Counted from the first letter of the stretch, positions 44,060 through 56,905 are shown. The stretch: 64,000 nt of DNA from Enoplolaimus lenunculus (GCA_030248215.1 JASANG010000148.1:1-64000), one strand, 5' to 3'. Notes: generated by a model from the sequence alone, not told the origin. Translations and numbers: made by a program.

Positions 44060-45916
44060 TACGTTCGTATTCCGAGCTTTATTGTAAAACTTGATTTTCG
44101 TACTTTTAAGATCTTCTATTCATCAAAACCTCCATTTTTTGTGTCGAAAACGGATTTTGTATAAAGTTAACAAGCCGTATATTAAACATACAAAATTTCA
44201 AGGTCGAATTAACTTTTTTAAACCAACGCGTTTGTTATACAAGCTTGGCCTATGTAAACATGTGAAGCGGAACATTTTTCTGCAGAACTATAATCGACTA
44301 AGCTTATGCTTTAGACTGATTTATTTTGCTTAAGGCTTAATAAGCTTAGGATTAGGCTTAGGTATAACACCTTTCTTACGCTTAGGCTTCGGCTTTTAGG
44401 CTTATAAATATGCTTAGCTTATCCTACTTAAAAGGCCCTGTTCTGTGCATTTGCCAAAAGTTTAAACGTTGTATAGGCTGAACAGTAGTGATTTTTAGGC
44501 AAAATTCTATGAATTACAACTTTATTCGGTGTGTTTAATCTTAATCACAGCCTACACGAAACACAACAATCAAAATATGACAAAAGTATTAAGTAATTGC
44601 GTAAAAACATTAGCAAATAGGTTTTAAATGTTCTGCAAAATATTTAAGTTATACTGGTATACAGAGTCTAAAGCTCGTTAGTTCCGTTAAGTTTTAGGTC
44701 AAATGACACTTTAGCTTCATTTATATACGTAAAACTGGTAGGTTATGAAGCAAAAAATACGTACGGAGATATAGACTAATGCACAGTTTCGCCACAGTTT
44801 TAGATTTTTCAGATTTTTGCTCAAAACTTAGGATTTAGGTTACGCTTAGACTTTAGGCTTGTCCGAACACATTCAAAAGTCTTTTGATTGAAGGATTGTA
44901 CAGATCAAACAAATGCTGGAATGTAAAATATTTGTGACTGGTTCTTCAAGTTGGCTGTGTTCGAGAAAACTGAGTCACAGTAATTATTTGCCTGCACCCT
45001 ATTTGCAAACTATAAATTAAACATGGTTTACATAGTATACAAACGAAGCTGTGTGAGTGTATACAACGTTATGTGGATAAGGCTGTTTTTATTCGTGTTG
45101 TTTTGGGTAGCCAATCAAATTGTCCCTCTCTAATCATTCACGTCTTATAAATTTTGTTTAGTTTACAGTTTGCAAATATGTTGAAGGCAAGTAATTACTG
45201 TGCAAGTCAGTTTTCTCGAATATAGTCAAACTTGAACAACCAATCAATATCAATTTGAATTCTGTAGTTGTTTGGGCTGCCCGGACAATTGTTGTTTGGG
45301 TTTCCCCAATTGCAAACTGGGGCAAATAGTTGTTTGGGGCACGATATATAGGTGAAGGTACGGAATCTAGGCACCTAGGATTTTGCTAAAAGTGGTCCAT
45401 CCTTTAGATCTCGAGCTCAATTCAACAGCACCATTTTAATAGCTGCATGAGCAACGGTTCAACAGTTATTGCCCTCGAAAGTATAGTGCAAACCCGCACA
45501 GATTGGAACATCAATTATCAATCTTTCACATGTTTGTAAAACATAAGCTTAACCAGGTTTACGCAAATTTGATTGCTGACTGCACATATATATGATCAAG
45601 TAAAAATTTAAACGGCCATAACTATTGAACCGGCGCCCCTGCAGCGCTAAACATAGTACCGTTAAACTCACACGTCGAAATGTATAAAAAATGAACTATT
45701 TTTTATTAATTTGCTAGGAGGTTCATTTGTATCTCCGATCGTAAATTTATATATAGACATATATATGTGTGTAGTATATATAATTACAATAATAGTGGAA
45801 GCATCGGTTCAGAAATGAAAATCTTATAATGAACTACCTATGCATCTATAAATTGACAACATTTTCATTACAAAAAGTTTAATCTATTGTTAGAACACTT
45901 TAAGAATATTTTAAAT

Positions 45917-46062
45917 TTACGACATAGTGATATTATAACTGCACTTAGAGCATGATTTCCAACATATCGTAGCCATACCGGGGGCGTTGCAATTATTTGA
46001 AGATTCAATTTGCTGACACATGGACGCCTTCGTTGCTGCATCTTTACAGTTGCTTGGGTCAT
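45917..46062 (-). CDS. ShKT gene B exon 6 (third ShKT domain, stop)
   Basis: It encodes DDPSNCKDAATKASMC and ICWKSCSKC, ending NITMS. Confidence 0.86.
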
Positions 46063-49000
46063 CTGAAAACAAATTGCGATTCCGGCAAAATTGTATATTT
46101 TACATTTGTACACAATAGGAAATACATACACAGCCTCGCCCACAAGGATTCTTTCTAACTCAAAAAGCCGTACCTCACCTGCTCTATGAAAATAGCAGAG
46201 ATATGGCAAAGTTAAGAGACTTTGAACGATTCTTTATTTTGATTATGAATTCTTGCGACTTTTGTGCAGATTCAACACAGTTGTGAACTGAAATTATCTA
46301 ACGGAAGACAGCAAAAGTTTTACCATATATATGTATGTATGTATGTATATATATGTATATATATAGATGAAACCAGATTGAATTTTTTAATTTGAACGTT
46401 AGTAGTTGTATTGATTTTGGGCAACTTTCATTGCATACCATGCAAATCATTAATATATACAGTAATAATCAAAAATGTATTCTAAATTCCTATACGCTAT
46501 TAAAGACTTTACCATTACAATTATTGCACGAGTATCGGCATTGGACGTAAAAATGACCCGGATTTTCATCGCAATTTGCAAGACTTTTAACTTTGTAGCA
46601 ATCGTTCCCATCATTTGCACACGTTGGGGCCGGAGTAGTTCCTTTCGTTGGACCCGAAACGCTAAAATAAAACATAGATGATAGGGCCAATGTTACTTCA
46701 AGGGGCGTAACAGTAGATTAAGCGTATTCCTAAGCCTAAGCAAAAAATGTAATCTAGAATCCAAACCTTTTATATAGACCCAACCGAAACCAGGACGCCC
46801 TTAAAGTAACATGGGTCGAGGATAGTGTGGTGCTAAATTGAAGAAAACGTCTACTTTTCATTTTGCAAGGAGCTGCCAATTTTCGATTATTTTTAATACT
46901 GTAGTGACCGGAATAAGAATAAAAGACGTGACAAGGAGGGGATTCATATCTTGAGTCCAAATCATCAGGCATTTATATATTTGATTACAATAATACAATT
47001 ATACCTAGAGTACAAAAATAACCGGTCTTAGGCCAAATAAAGATGAGTTTACAGAATTTGATTTACGTCCAGTATATACAACGCTACGTATATTTATAGA
47101 AGTATATATTTAAGTTCTAAATTATGTTCCTAAGTTTAATTTAATTTAATTATAGAAAAAACGTAAAGCCCTATTCACATGTGCAAGTTTTTGCAATAAA
47201 AAAACTCGTAGCTACAACTTGCATGGAATACTCGCAGCTGCAAGTATTTGCAACGAAACGACGTTTTCTATCTGAATTTTGACATGAATAATTTTCAGAC
47301 GACTGCAATAAATATTAAACTTAGCAGTTGAGCCAATGACGATGAATTAATTCGACTTACAAGGCTATTTATACGTAAAAATTAACTGTTTGCGTATATT
47401 CACTACGAATAAATCGCAGCTGTAAGTTCTTCGAGCGAATTTTTGAAAAAACTTGCAGCTGCAAGAAACGATTACGCGTAAAAAAGGCTTTGCTCAAAAT
47501 TTCTTGTCTCGAAAACGCGTTCATACCACTGCAAGTTCTATTTACTGCTTAAAAAGATAAAACTAATCCCGTCATCATCGCTGTAGACTGCGATATATCA
47601 AACAAGTTCGAGATATTAATTAATTCAAGCTTTTGAGTAAATTAAGAAAGTCCGAATTAATTTGAAAAGCGGTCAAATACATAGTTTCCGATTGGCCAAA
47701 CAAAATGCTGGCGCATGAAATTCAAGCGACTTGCAATTGCGTTCACACGTGTGAACTGAATTTAACAGCATGAATTCCTGTGAATAACTTGTAGCTGCAA
47801 GAACTTCAAAGCTGTTAAAGTTTCGAAGTCAATGGTCTTGAAGTCATTTATGCGCTACAATTACGAATAATTGACATATATGGACTCTAATTAGAGTTTA
47901 GGGACTCTATCCGCTTACTGAGCGCTACAAGATACTGGTCCATGTTAAAAATATTGCCTACTAAGTCTAATCCTAACTTCAAACGTAACTGTGAACCTAC
48001 GAGTAAGTACAAATATAACATTAGTCTTAGAAGCCTATCAGTCCCTAAGTAAATCGATCTCACAGTCTCACAGTGAAGCAGACAAGTATTTGAATATAGT
48101 CCAAATGACAAAAGCTTACGTAGATAATTGGCATTTCGGATCGCACGTTAGTCTGCAAAATTTCATATAATCCTTACAAAGTCCAGCTACTTTGTAACTT
48201 TCACATTTGGTTTTGTTGAATCCATCTATGCATGCAGCTGAAATAAAACCCAAAATATGCGCTATGACACAAGTACAATAGTCATGGCTAAACTGCGTAA
48301 ACCTGATTTTTATACGCGGAATCACGTTTGTTTGCACAAGCCTATAAATGTATATAGGCTGATTAGCGTAGACATACTTAATTGGACAATCATCGATGTT
48401 ACTAAAATTTCAATTGTAGCGGACTTTTTCTAGTTTGTTGAGGACGACTTTACATAAAAAATCATGAACATTTACTGGCAGCTTAAGCTTACCCCGTGCG
48501 TTATTTGTTACAAACAATGACAAACATTTAGCGTTGCAAATTTCGCAACAACTTGAGTAGTTTTGATGTAAAATCTATTTAAAACTGTTGAAATTTGAAA
48601 TTCAACACCATAAGTAGTGACATGAATGCGCTTTTAGTTTCTGAAATGTTTGTTAACAGAAGAAACCAGACAAAAACAACAAGCAGCCCCTGAAAGTGTC
48701 AAAGAGACGAACAAGCAGCCCCTGAAAGTGTCAAAGAGACGAAGTACACTGCTGATTAACATATCTTAAAGTGTATTTGCAGGATTTGAAATGTGTTTTT
48801 TTTTCAAAAGGACTTCGGGATAAAGTCGAAGATGAAACTGGAAATGAATCAAAGTTTGACCATAAAAATATTGTTGAATTGGCAAATGTTAACAATAATT
48901 TGCAAACTATTGTCAGAAAGTCGTTTATAAGCTTTCTTTTATGAAATCTGCGAACTTTAAGCTTGCATTACTTTCGACATTAGTTGATTACCATTCGTGG

Positions 49001-52000
49001 ATAGTGTTTGCAAAAATTACGCTGGGAAAGGGTATCAACTGTGGAATGTACCTCGAAAATTTTTCATTTTAAAAGAGAGTATATATTCCAAATTCCGTTA
49101 ATACTAAATAACTTACTTGTTGTTGTAGTTGTAGTCGTCGTCGTTGTTGTGGTTGTTGTTGTTGTTGTTGTTGTTGTCGGGCCACTGTACGGTGTAGTAG
49201 AAGGCCCTGTGTAAGGCGGTGTGGACTTGGTCGCAGGCTAAAATTGTTAAAAAGTAAACATATGAAAACAGGACCGTAGCTAACTCAGCTTTCTGGCAAA
49301 GAGCGGGCTGAGTAATTTTAGGACGGGCATAACAAGAATCTAAGGCAACTTACAATGGTGGTTGAAATTTTACTACAGGATAAAGTTTTTGTGGATATAC
49401 TGATCCCCCTGGCCCGAGTTCAGGCTATGAACCTGTATGAAAATCAATGTTGTCGAAGTTATGAATGAACGCCATCGCAGCGTATTCAATTTAAGTTCTT
49501 GAACAATATTTAAAATTTTAATGACATAATTCTAGTATAATACTAAATTATCCAGTACCATACAGAACCGTGCACCAAAATTTTGCTGCGTATGCGGTGT
49601 AGTTCAAAATCAACGACGTATAGTAAACTTGTAACTGCAGTCAAAATTTGGTTATATACATAAAATCCTACTTGCAATTTATATCGCTCCAGTTTTAACT
49701 CAGTGACGTACCAAACTGTTTGAATTCGGGGGGCGGCACGGCTACGAAACAAATAAGATGTCAGTTTCAGCCAAAAAGTACATTGTATTAAGGTTAAAGC
49801 TGTTAATAAGACAGAAACAAAAAGAAAATCACTTGTAAAAAACATTCATTAACATACAGAAATCAACGAAATTTAAACAGAACTTGCATTTTTTCATCAG
49901 CCAATCAGAAAGCGGATAAATTCATTGAATTTGTATGATTATTCACACATGTGAACTAAATTCCTAGCTTTGATTTTTAATAAATTATTTGCCGCTGCAA
50001 GTTTTTCGAACGGGATTTTAGACAAACTTTGCGAGTGCAAGTTGCAGCTGCAAGTTCTCGCAGCAAAAACTTGCACGTGTGAATCGGGCTTAATAGAAAG
50101 TTTGGTGATAACAAAAACTTGTAAATAATAGCAGTTGAAGTTGCCAGATATTTCAGACATTTGTATTGGTGCGGACCAACGTACCAGAAACGAAGGAGTC
50201 TAAAATATTCGGTTTTACAAATCGTTAACAATCATCAAAAAAGACTGTGTATTTCCGATGCAAAAAATACAGTTTGGCGAGAAGGTTTTTGTCCGCTGCA
50301 CGCTCTTAATGGCAAACTTGCGGCCTAAACTTACCGGTGTCACCGTAGTCCCGTGGCACAAACGATTATAGAGTAATTTGATATGCCGTGAGTTCCATGC
50401 AGAAACACTGATTCCGTCCAGTGTAACGCAATGATTGGAACTGCAAGATTCGTCAAAAGCGATTTCCATTAACGATTTCAACTGCATTGTGTTGCTTTTG
50501 ATTGTAACGTCACAGTTTTTGCCCAAATTGACGCTTCTAAATGTGCGTAAACTAATTATGGCTCTTGCACACGTTTCTTTCGCAGGCATACGCTTAACCT
50601 TAGACGTGGGCTTAGGTATCGGAAAAGGTTTAATTGAGCGTAAGCCTAAGCTTAAACCAAGCCTAAGCTTAAGCCTAAAGCCTGCTGGAGGAGCAGTGTA
50701 CGAAAGCCCTATTTAATTCAAGCTTAGACTTTAGGCTTAGGTTTCGGAAAAGGACTTACTTGAGGTTAAGTTCTTAAGGCTAAACCCTGTACTGTAGTGA
50801 CCCGAATAAGAAGGGGGGACTGATATTTATTTTGGCCTCTCAAGAGCGTACCCCCCGTTGTTATTCGATTACGGCCTGTTATTTATTTTCAACCAGGCCT
50901 GCGCCACCCATCCTTACTGATATATCCGGTATTGCAACTATCCGTTGAATTAAACGGTTTTAACCTTGCATTAAAAGCTTGAGCGATAATGCAGGGCTAT
51001 ACTTAGGAATGCACTTTCAAAATTTAAGTACGCTTTAAAGGTTCGAACCCTACTTTATTTAGTCCTGGAGTCATTTATACACTACAATCGGGATAATTGA
51101 CATTTATTTACTCTAATTAGGGTTTAGGGATTCTATCCGCTCACGGATTCTTATTAGGGATACGGACTCCTTTTGATTGGGACTCAAAAAGGGGACTTCC
51201 CCTCTTATTACCCCCCTCTTATTCGGGTCAATACAGTAGGGGGAAGTATACAAGAATATTGTTTAGTTCCTAACACTTTTAAATGAAATAGGCTCTTGTA
51301 CACTTCTTCTCTCACAAACGTAGGCTTAAGTTTAGATCAAAGTTTAATTGGTTTCGAAAGAGGCTTGCTTGAGCCTAAGTCTAAACCTGAACCTTGGTGT
51401 AAGCCTTTACCTAAGCCCAAGATTGACCCTAAAAGCATAAGCTTAACTGGTTTAAAAAACGGCTTACTTGAGCCTAAGTCTAAACCTGAACCATGGTGTA
51501 AGCCTTTACCAAAGCCCAAGATTGACACTAAAAGCTTAAGCTTTAATCTTAAAAGTGAAGGTAAATGGTAGAAGAAAGCTAGACACAAAGATTATAAAAC
51601 ATTTTAGTACGTCTTTGCTTCAGCAGAAATATATTTCAAAAATAAATTCGAAATATTTATAAAATTAAAACTCTACCAAACGGATGATTCTACCAGCTGT
51701 CATCTTATTTTGTCGATAATTATGGTAACCTTCAGTTTAGAATGGTTGGTATGTCTGTATAGATGGGCTAATACATTTTGTCTTAGTGTGCACTGTTTAG
51801 CGAGCGATTGACCAAGTCAGTATAAACAATTCTGAGTCAAACAGACGCTTTTTAACACTCAATTGAGCCAAATTGAAAAACTTTGTTTTTAGGCATGCTT
51901 GCTGCAGTGAGCCGAATAAGATGTGGGAGTAATAAGACGCGGGGGTCTCCATTTTGAGTCTCAATCAATAGGAGTCCGTATCCATAATAAAAGTTCGTAA

Positions 52001-53488
52001 GTGATTAGAGTTCCTAAACTCTAATTAGAGTCCGTAAATGTCAATTGTCCTAAATTGTAGTGTATAAACAACTCCAGGCCCAATTAAAGTTGAGTTCAAA
52101 ACTTTATAGCATACTTAAGTTTTGAAAGTACATTCCTGAATATAACCATGCACTATGTCTTAAACTTTTGATACATGACAAATAAATGTTTAATTTAACT
52201 TATAATTGCAGTACCGGATATATCAGTAACGAAGGGTGGCGGAGCGTGGGTTAAAAATAAATAACAGTCCGTGCCCGAATAACAGGGGGAACCCTCTGCA
52301 GAAACCAAATAAATATCAGTCCCGTCCCCCCTCTTATTCGGGTCACACAGTATTTTGCTTGGAAGCAAATTACAATTTAAGTCTCTGAATCGAAACTGAT
52401 TGAAGATCGAATGAAATCAAACTTGAATGGCACGACTGAGGTAAATTTGACTCCCAGCAAAAGAAACAGACAGAGTTTAAGGGTAACGTAATACTTGTCG
52501 AACGGCGGTGCAAAGCGGAAAAAAATATTAAAATTGTTATGCGGTGCCAAGCGGCAATTGTTGTGCGCGTGCGGCGGTGTTTGGCAGCGTAAGGCTGAGA
52601 AAAGTATAGCGCATCTCTAACACTCGATTTGAGTATTATATTAACAAAATGTCTCACTGAAATAACTGATTCACAATTTCACGGTGTTTCGGCTGAAGCT
52701 TTCATTGGACACTCAGAAGCGTAGCCGTAATTCTGTTTGAGAGAGGTCGCGCTTATTTTTCGACCACATATGGCTTTATCTTAAGTCCATTTATGGCAGC
52801 CATGCGTTTGTTATTAACAGAAATCAATTTGTCTGAATAGACCGGCAATCACATTATTGATCCTCATCTGACTTCACGCCTGCTAAATAGCGCACTGACG
52901 TTTGAAATAACGCAATTTTACACTGTAAATTCCACTGAGTTGATTTTAATTCAGGATGAGTTTAATCACTCAGTCTGAGTTAGGACAGTCAGACCTCACA
53001 ATTCTGAGTTGATTCAACACAATTTGATTTAATTAATCAACTCGACCGGAGTCAACTGAACTCGGAGTGAGAATCAACTCAACTCAGAGTGAGTTAAAGT
53101 TTTATGTTATCAACTAAAAAATTATTAACTTTCCGTCTGGAGTTGATTAAATTACCTTATTGGAATTTACAGTGTAATACGAAATTTTAACGACAAGTTT
53201 TTGCTTTGGTCTCTGTTAAGGAGCCTAGACCATGTAGTCCATCTTTGGATCCGCTATTGATTACCTGATCCATTTCGCGTTAACATTATCAAGCGAATTG
53301 CCAGGCGGAAAATCGGTCAATGTTTTGCCACAATATGCCATATTTTGAAGACAAATACAACCGGAACCGGATTCAAAACAGTCCAAGCCGTTTGGAATCT
53401 GATACAGAGGGAGCTTCAAATGGTTTGCTTGACAAAACGAATGAATGCATACAGCAACCAATACTGTTAAGCCAAACATTTTAGTCAT
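45917..53488 (-). CDS. secreted triple-ShKT protein B (324 aa, six exons)
   Basis: Exons on minus: 53265-53488, 50335-50551, 49117-49237, 48120-48237, 46513-46661, 45917-46062. All are in phase, ending at TAA. Residues 1-21 form a signal peptide (MTKMFGLTVLVAVCIHSFCQ). The N-terminal domain (CICLQNMAYC, DFPPGNSLDNVNAKWI, then NLGKNCDVTI and CVTLDGISV) is homologous to gene A. A Pro/Thr linker ends in a run of about 19 Thr, and three six-Cys ShKT domains follow. Exon order and all five intron phases (2, 0, 1, 2, 1) equal those of gene A, so the two arose by tandem duplication. An ATTAAA on the minus strand at 45883-45878 could be the polyadenylation signal. Function unknown, probably extracellular. 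Confidence 0.87.
46513..46661 (-). CDS. ShKT gene B exon 5 (second ShKT domain)
   Basis: It encodes CANDGNDCYKVKSLANC and FYVQCRYSCNNC; phase 2 to 1. Confidence 0.88.
46689..46813. mobile_element. MITE family T2 with TTAGGC core
   Basis: Ends AATGTTACTTCAAGGGGCG and CGCCCTTAAAGTAACAT are near-perfect inverted repeats; it lies ~27 bp upstream of the acceptor of ShKT gene B exon 5. Confidence 0.85.
47164..47830. mobile_element. MITE family T8, long copy
   Basis: It starts AGCCCTATTCACATGTGCAA and is filled with CTGCAAGT/ACTTGCAG motifs in both orientations. A shorter relative at 49940-50092 ends CTTGCACGTGTGAATCGGGC. The far end of the long copy is unclear. Confidence 0.5.
48120..48237 (-). 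CDS. ShKT gene B exon 4 (first ShKT domain)
   Basis: It encodes CIDGFNKTKCESYKVAGLC and FCRLTCDPKC; phase 1 to 2. Confidence 0.88.
48680..48743. repeat. 32-34 bp tandem duplication
   Basis: AACAAGCAGCCCCTGAAAGT and its flank occur twice in direct succession. Confidence 0.85.
49117..49237 (-). CDS. ShKT gene B exon 3 (Pro/Thr linker)
   Basis: It encodes PATKSTPPYTGPSTTPYSGP and then an ACA/ACG/ACT run of about 19 threonines, a coding microsatellite likely to vary in length. Confidence 0.8.
49940..50092. mobile_element. MITE family T8, short copy
   Basis: TTCACACATGTGAAC at one end and GCACGTGTGAATCGGGC at the other. Confidence 0.5.
50335..50551 (-). CDS. ShKT gene B exon 2 (217 nt)
   Basis: It runs from ATTAG to the strong donor GTAAGT and encodes LRTFRSVNLGKNCDVTI to CHGTTVTP, colinear with gene A exon 2. 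Confidence 0.85.
50792..51236. mobile_element. TA-flanked MITE family T3, complete
   Basis: CTGTAGTGACCCGAATAAG and CTTATTCGGGTCAATACAG are terminal inverted repeats, flanked by TA on both sides; 445 bp. The TA duplication points to a Tc1/mariner-type transposase acting in trans. Confidence 0.88.
51366..51550. repeat. tandem duplication in a CCTAAG-derived patch
   Basis: Two ~111-bp units share TGAGCCTAAGTCTAAACCTG and TGGTGTAAGCCTTTACC. The Lys/Pro-rich frame over them is not a credible gene. Confidence 0.7.
51902..52350. mobile_element. TA-flanked MITE family T3, reverse orientation
   Basis: CTGCAGTGAGCCGAATAAG to TCTTATTCGGGTCACACAG, then TA. Confidence 0.82.
52921..53174. mobile_element. 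TA-flanked MITE in ShKT gene B intron 1 (family T7)
   Basis: CACTGTAAATTCC and GGAATTTACAGTG are exact inverted ends with TA on both sides; the interior repeats GAGTTGATT and CAACTCA motifs. Confidence 0.8.
53265..53488 (-). CDS. ShKT gene B exon 1 (signal peptide)
   Basis: Signal peptide and first half of the Cys-rich domain; donor GTAATC, phase 2. Met4 is an alternative start. Confidence 0.82.
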
Positions 53489-54246
53489 TTTTGGACAATT
53501 AGCTACAATTTATCTGGAATATGGAAACATTAACATGAATTCACGACAAGCATCGATGAAGACTCTTAGACAAAAGTATGTAACGACCCTGTTTTGGAGT
53601 CGTGTCAGAAATGTAAACCGTTTTCCCGTTTCAAAAAAGCGTTTATATTGATGCTAAAATAGCGTTTTGATAAACGTTAAAAGCCTTTGTATGATATTAA
53701 AATAGCGTTTTGATATAGCGCTTCGTCTTATTGTCCCACACAAACAGCGTTGTGATGATGCTGTTTGAAACACGAAAAACGTTTAAAATAGCGTTTTACT
53801 TTTAACACGATTCCATAACGTCGTACACGTGTTTTACGGATACCCAACTTCATTTTTGGGAGTTCCTATGCCTTGTCCACCGCAGGCTAATCTTTGAAAG
53901 GTTGGCATTTTATAGAATTGTCAGAAATTCAGCGCCCCCGTCGGAGACGTGCGATTATAAATTAAAAATACATTGCCACCGATTGAAACTGACAAACCTT
54001 TCAACAACATCTATCGCTAGAACACACCAGTGCTTAGGGTTGCTCACGTCCAAAAACCATACACTCTGAGACGTTTAGCAATTTTGAATCAAGGATTTTT
54101 TGCAAAGGGATCTGAAGGCTTTCTTGCCCTTCGTGCTCTTGAGCTAATACTGAGGTTAACCATTCGAGTTCTGTTTAAGACTGTCTGAAGGTTTGCCGAC
54201 GGTTTGTGTTGACTATTCCGGATTAGTACACGTACAAGGATAATAG

Positions 54247-54394
54247 GGTCAGTTTAAGTTTTAGACTAATTTTTTTTGCTTAGGCTTTGGCTTAGGCTTA
54301 GGAATAAGCTCATCCATACGCTTAGGCTTAGGCTTAGGCTTAGGCTTAGGAATATGCTTATACTACTGTTCCGGCCCTGTTCCATACATGGGCC
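54247..54394. mobile_element. MITE family T1, one end missing
   Basis: GGCTTAGGCTTAGGCTTAGG core and the right end GGCCCTGTTCCATACATGGG. Confidence 0.65.
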
Positions 54395-54945
54395 AGGAAA
54401 ACGATCGGAAGGCATACGCCAATTTAATAATGAATTCCAAGGCGAAATTTCAGTATTGTTTCTATGCGATGCAGTGACAAAATTACGCTTCACCAGACCC
54501 ACCATGCTGATCACCGTGGGTCCCATTGTCCAATATGAACCGTCTAGGCCACATATGTCTAGGTCCTGTTACGGCTCCTAGAGCCTTCAGTACGTTGTAC
54601 GAACTCCCTGTTTTAAGAGGTTCGTTTAGTACAATAATAGTACCGGATATAGTGAGCGAAGTGATCGAAAAACTAGACGCATATTTTAAACTGACTCAAA
54701 CAATTGATTCTTCCATGAGTATCAGTGTGACATAAAATTTTTCAGCAAAGTTTTCAAATGCATTAGGGGACCATAGTCCGACTGCCCCCCCACCTTTCGC
54801 TACGTCTCAGATATTCAGCTTTAATGAAACTTTTCCCAGATATGTAGGAGAACGATATTAAAAAAAATTTGAAATTTCTATCCCAGTGGATGAACTATAG
54901 TGAGAATTAACAGATTTTGAGTGCGTTTCTTTATTATTAATTTAG

Positions 54946-55162
54946 TCAATGTATAGAACAGGGGCGGCGGAACAGTATTATAACCTTATTCTTTAACCTA
55001 AGCCCAAGCTTAAGCCTAAGCCTAAGCCTAAGCGTTAGGATAAGCCTATTCCTAAGCTTAAGCCTAAGCCTAAGCCTAAGCAAAAAAGTTAGTCTAAACC
55101 TTAAACTGACTCTGTTTACAACCCCGCCGGAAAACGATTCGGCCCTGTTCTATACATGGGCC
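54946..55162. mobile_element. MITE family T1 with TTAGGC core
   Basis: AATGTATAGAACAGGGGCGG to GGCCCTGTTCTATACATGGG around CCTAAG repeats. Confidence 0.75.
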
Positions 55163-55908
55163 ATAACTTTTAAGCACTATGCCGTATAATCGGGTAAACC
55201 TTTGGCAGAAAATTTGAAGTAACCCGCATGATTTATCAAAAAATGTTTTTGTCATAAAATCCGCAGATAAAAAACGTTTTTAGTTTTCTACAACAACCGT
55301 AGTAATCTGGTACCCCTTTGTGATACAGAAATCATTTTGATAGTGTCGAAATTGTGTGAATAAAATATTAAACAAACTATTAAAACCGTTGCAGTCAGAT
55401 GTGTTCTCAGACCCAATCGAAACAACCAAAACCGTTACTGGGACTACAAAGATATTTCTAGCGGACGTACTGATATAAATCGGAGAAATTTATGAAAACG
55501 TTTCGCTGTAGCAAAACTTGTACAACCATGGACAAAGAAATGTTTTTAAAGTTAGCAAGACACATTCGAACCCCGTTTAGTGCGCAGTTTGATATCATCT
55601 AAAATATGCCTATAATTGTTTTTTGGCTTAAAACCTATATGCATAATAGAAAAACGTAGGCTTTAAGGCGTTGCTGTGTTTACAGAGATTAAAAGTGATT
55701 GCATCTAATAAGAGATTTACTTTTATATATGCGTGCTCGACATTATCTCGCGTACTAGAAATTTACACTGGCCAGCCTTAGGAAAACACTTTTTTCAACG
55801 CTTAGGCTTGGGCTTAGGAATATGCTTAATTTATACTGTTACGGAGTTTAAACCTTAAGCTTACGCTACTGCAGTCCCGCAGAAAATCGTTCCGCACCTG
55901 ATCTTTAC

Positions 55909-56235
55909 AAGGAGCCCACAAATGTCAATTATCCCTAATTGTAGTGCATAAATACCTCCTGGACCAAATAAAATAGAGTTCGAAACTTTAAAGCGTACTT
56001 AAGTTTCGAAAGCACATTTCGAGAAGTAGGTATAACTTTGCATTATTGCTCAAATATTTGATACAAGACAAACAAACGTTTAACTCAACGGATAGTTGCA
56101 ATACCGGATATATAACGAAGGGCGGCCGTGAGCGGGTTAAAACTAGCAACAGTCCGAAACCGAATAACGGGACGCTCCGGAGAGGAAAAATAAATATCAG
56201 TCCACCCTTCCCTCTTCGTATTCGGGTCACTACAG
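55909..56235. mobile_element. MITE family T3, 5'-truncated
   Basis: It joins the family consensus at CACAAATGTCAATTATCCC and ends CGGGTCACTACAG then TA. Confidence 0.75.
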
Positions 56236-56679
56236 TACGCAGACTTTTTTACCTGAGTCCGCCAGTGGATTTCATGAAAAATTTGATTGGTTTGTCGTCG
56301 CTCGTTTCGATTCCAAGGTTTCTTTTACTATACCCGGTGCTTCCGTGTGAAACTTGTCGACTTTAAAAATTTTTGGTTGGGAAATTGATCACACAAAGTT
56401 TATGCGTTCATTTAAAAAAAGGTTTGATCGAACCTCCGTAAAATTGACCCCCTCATCGACGGATAAATGTAAGCTGCAAACTGCAAGCCCAGTTTGCGCT
56501 CGACATACTATACCACCCGTACAGATGGTAGCATTATGTTGCAAAAAAAGTGTAGTGAGCTAAGTGTGTTTGTTAGCGAACAACAATTTCTTGACAAGCA
56601 GCCAGTTGGTTCGCTGTTGTTTTAAACTTATGCATGTTTCTGAAGCTATTAATTAATAGGAACAAAACTTTCATTTGGA

Positions 56680-56905
56680 GTTTGTTTGTTTGTTTGCTTG
56701 CTTGCTTATTTGTTTGTTTGGTTGTTTGTTTCTTTGTTTGTTTCTTTGTTAGTTTGGTTGTTTGTTTGTTTCTTTGTTTGTTTGTTTATTTGTTTGTTTA
56801 TTTGTTTGTTTGATTGGTTAGTTGTTTGTTTAGTTGCTTGGTTGTTTGGCTGTTTGTTTGTTTCTTTGTTTGTTTGTTTGTTTCTTCGTTTGTTGGTTTG
56901 TTTGG
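56680..56905. repeat. TTTG-type microsatellite
   Basis: Imperfect TTTG/TTTC/TTTA tetranucleotides over ~225 bp. The Leu/Phe/Val and Thr/Asn/Lys frames it creates are not genes. Confidence 0.9.

Larger units (their letters stand above)
42289..45916. other. intergenic region between the two ShKT genes
   Basis: It holds MITEs of families T5 and T3, a tRNA-like segment near 43216 and TTAGGC-related patches (44297-44457, 44830-44870). I see no gene. Confidence 0.5.

Noticed and set aside
49543-49845. Possible signal-peptide exon (MFFTSDFLFVSVLLTALTLI) for ShKT gene B
   Set aside because: The exon chain from 53265 through 50335 to 49117 already joins perfectly in phase and provides a signal peptide; this frame would break it.
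51296-51588. 91-aa and 83-aa frames with repeated Lys/Pro or Leu/Gly motifs
   Set aside because: Products of a tandemly duplicated CCTAAG-derived patch.
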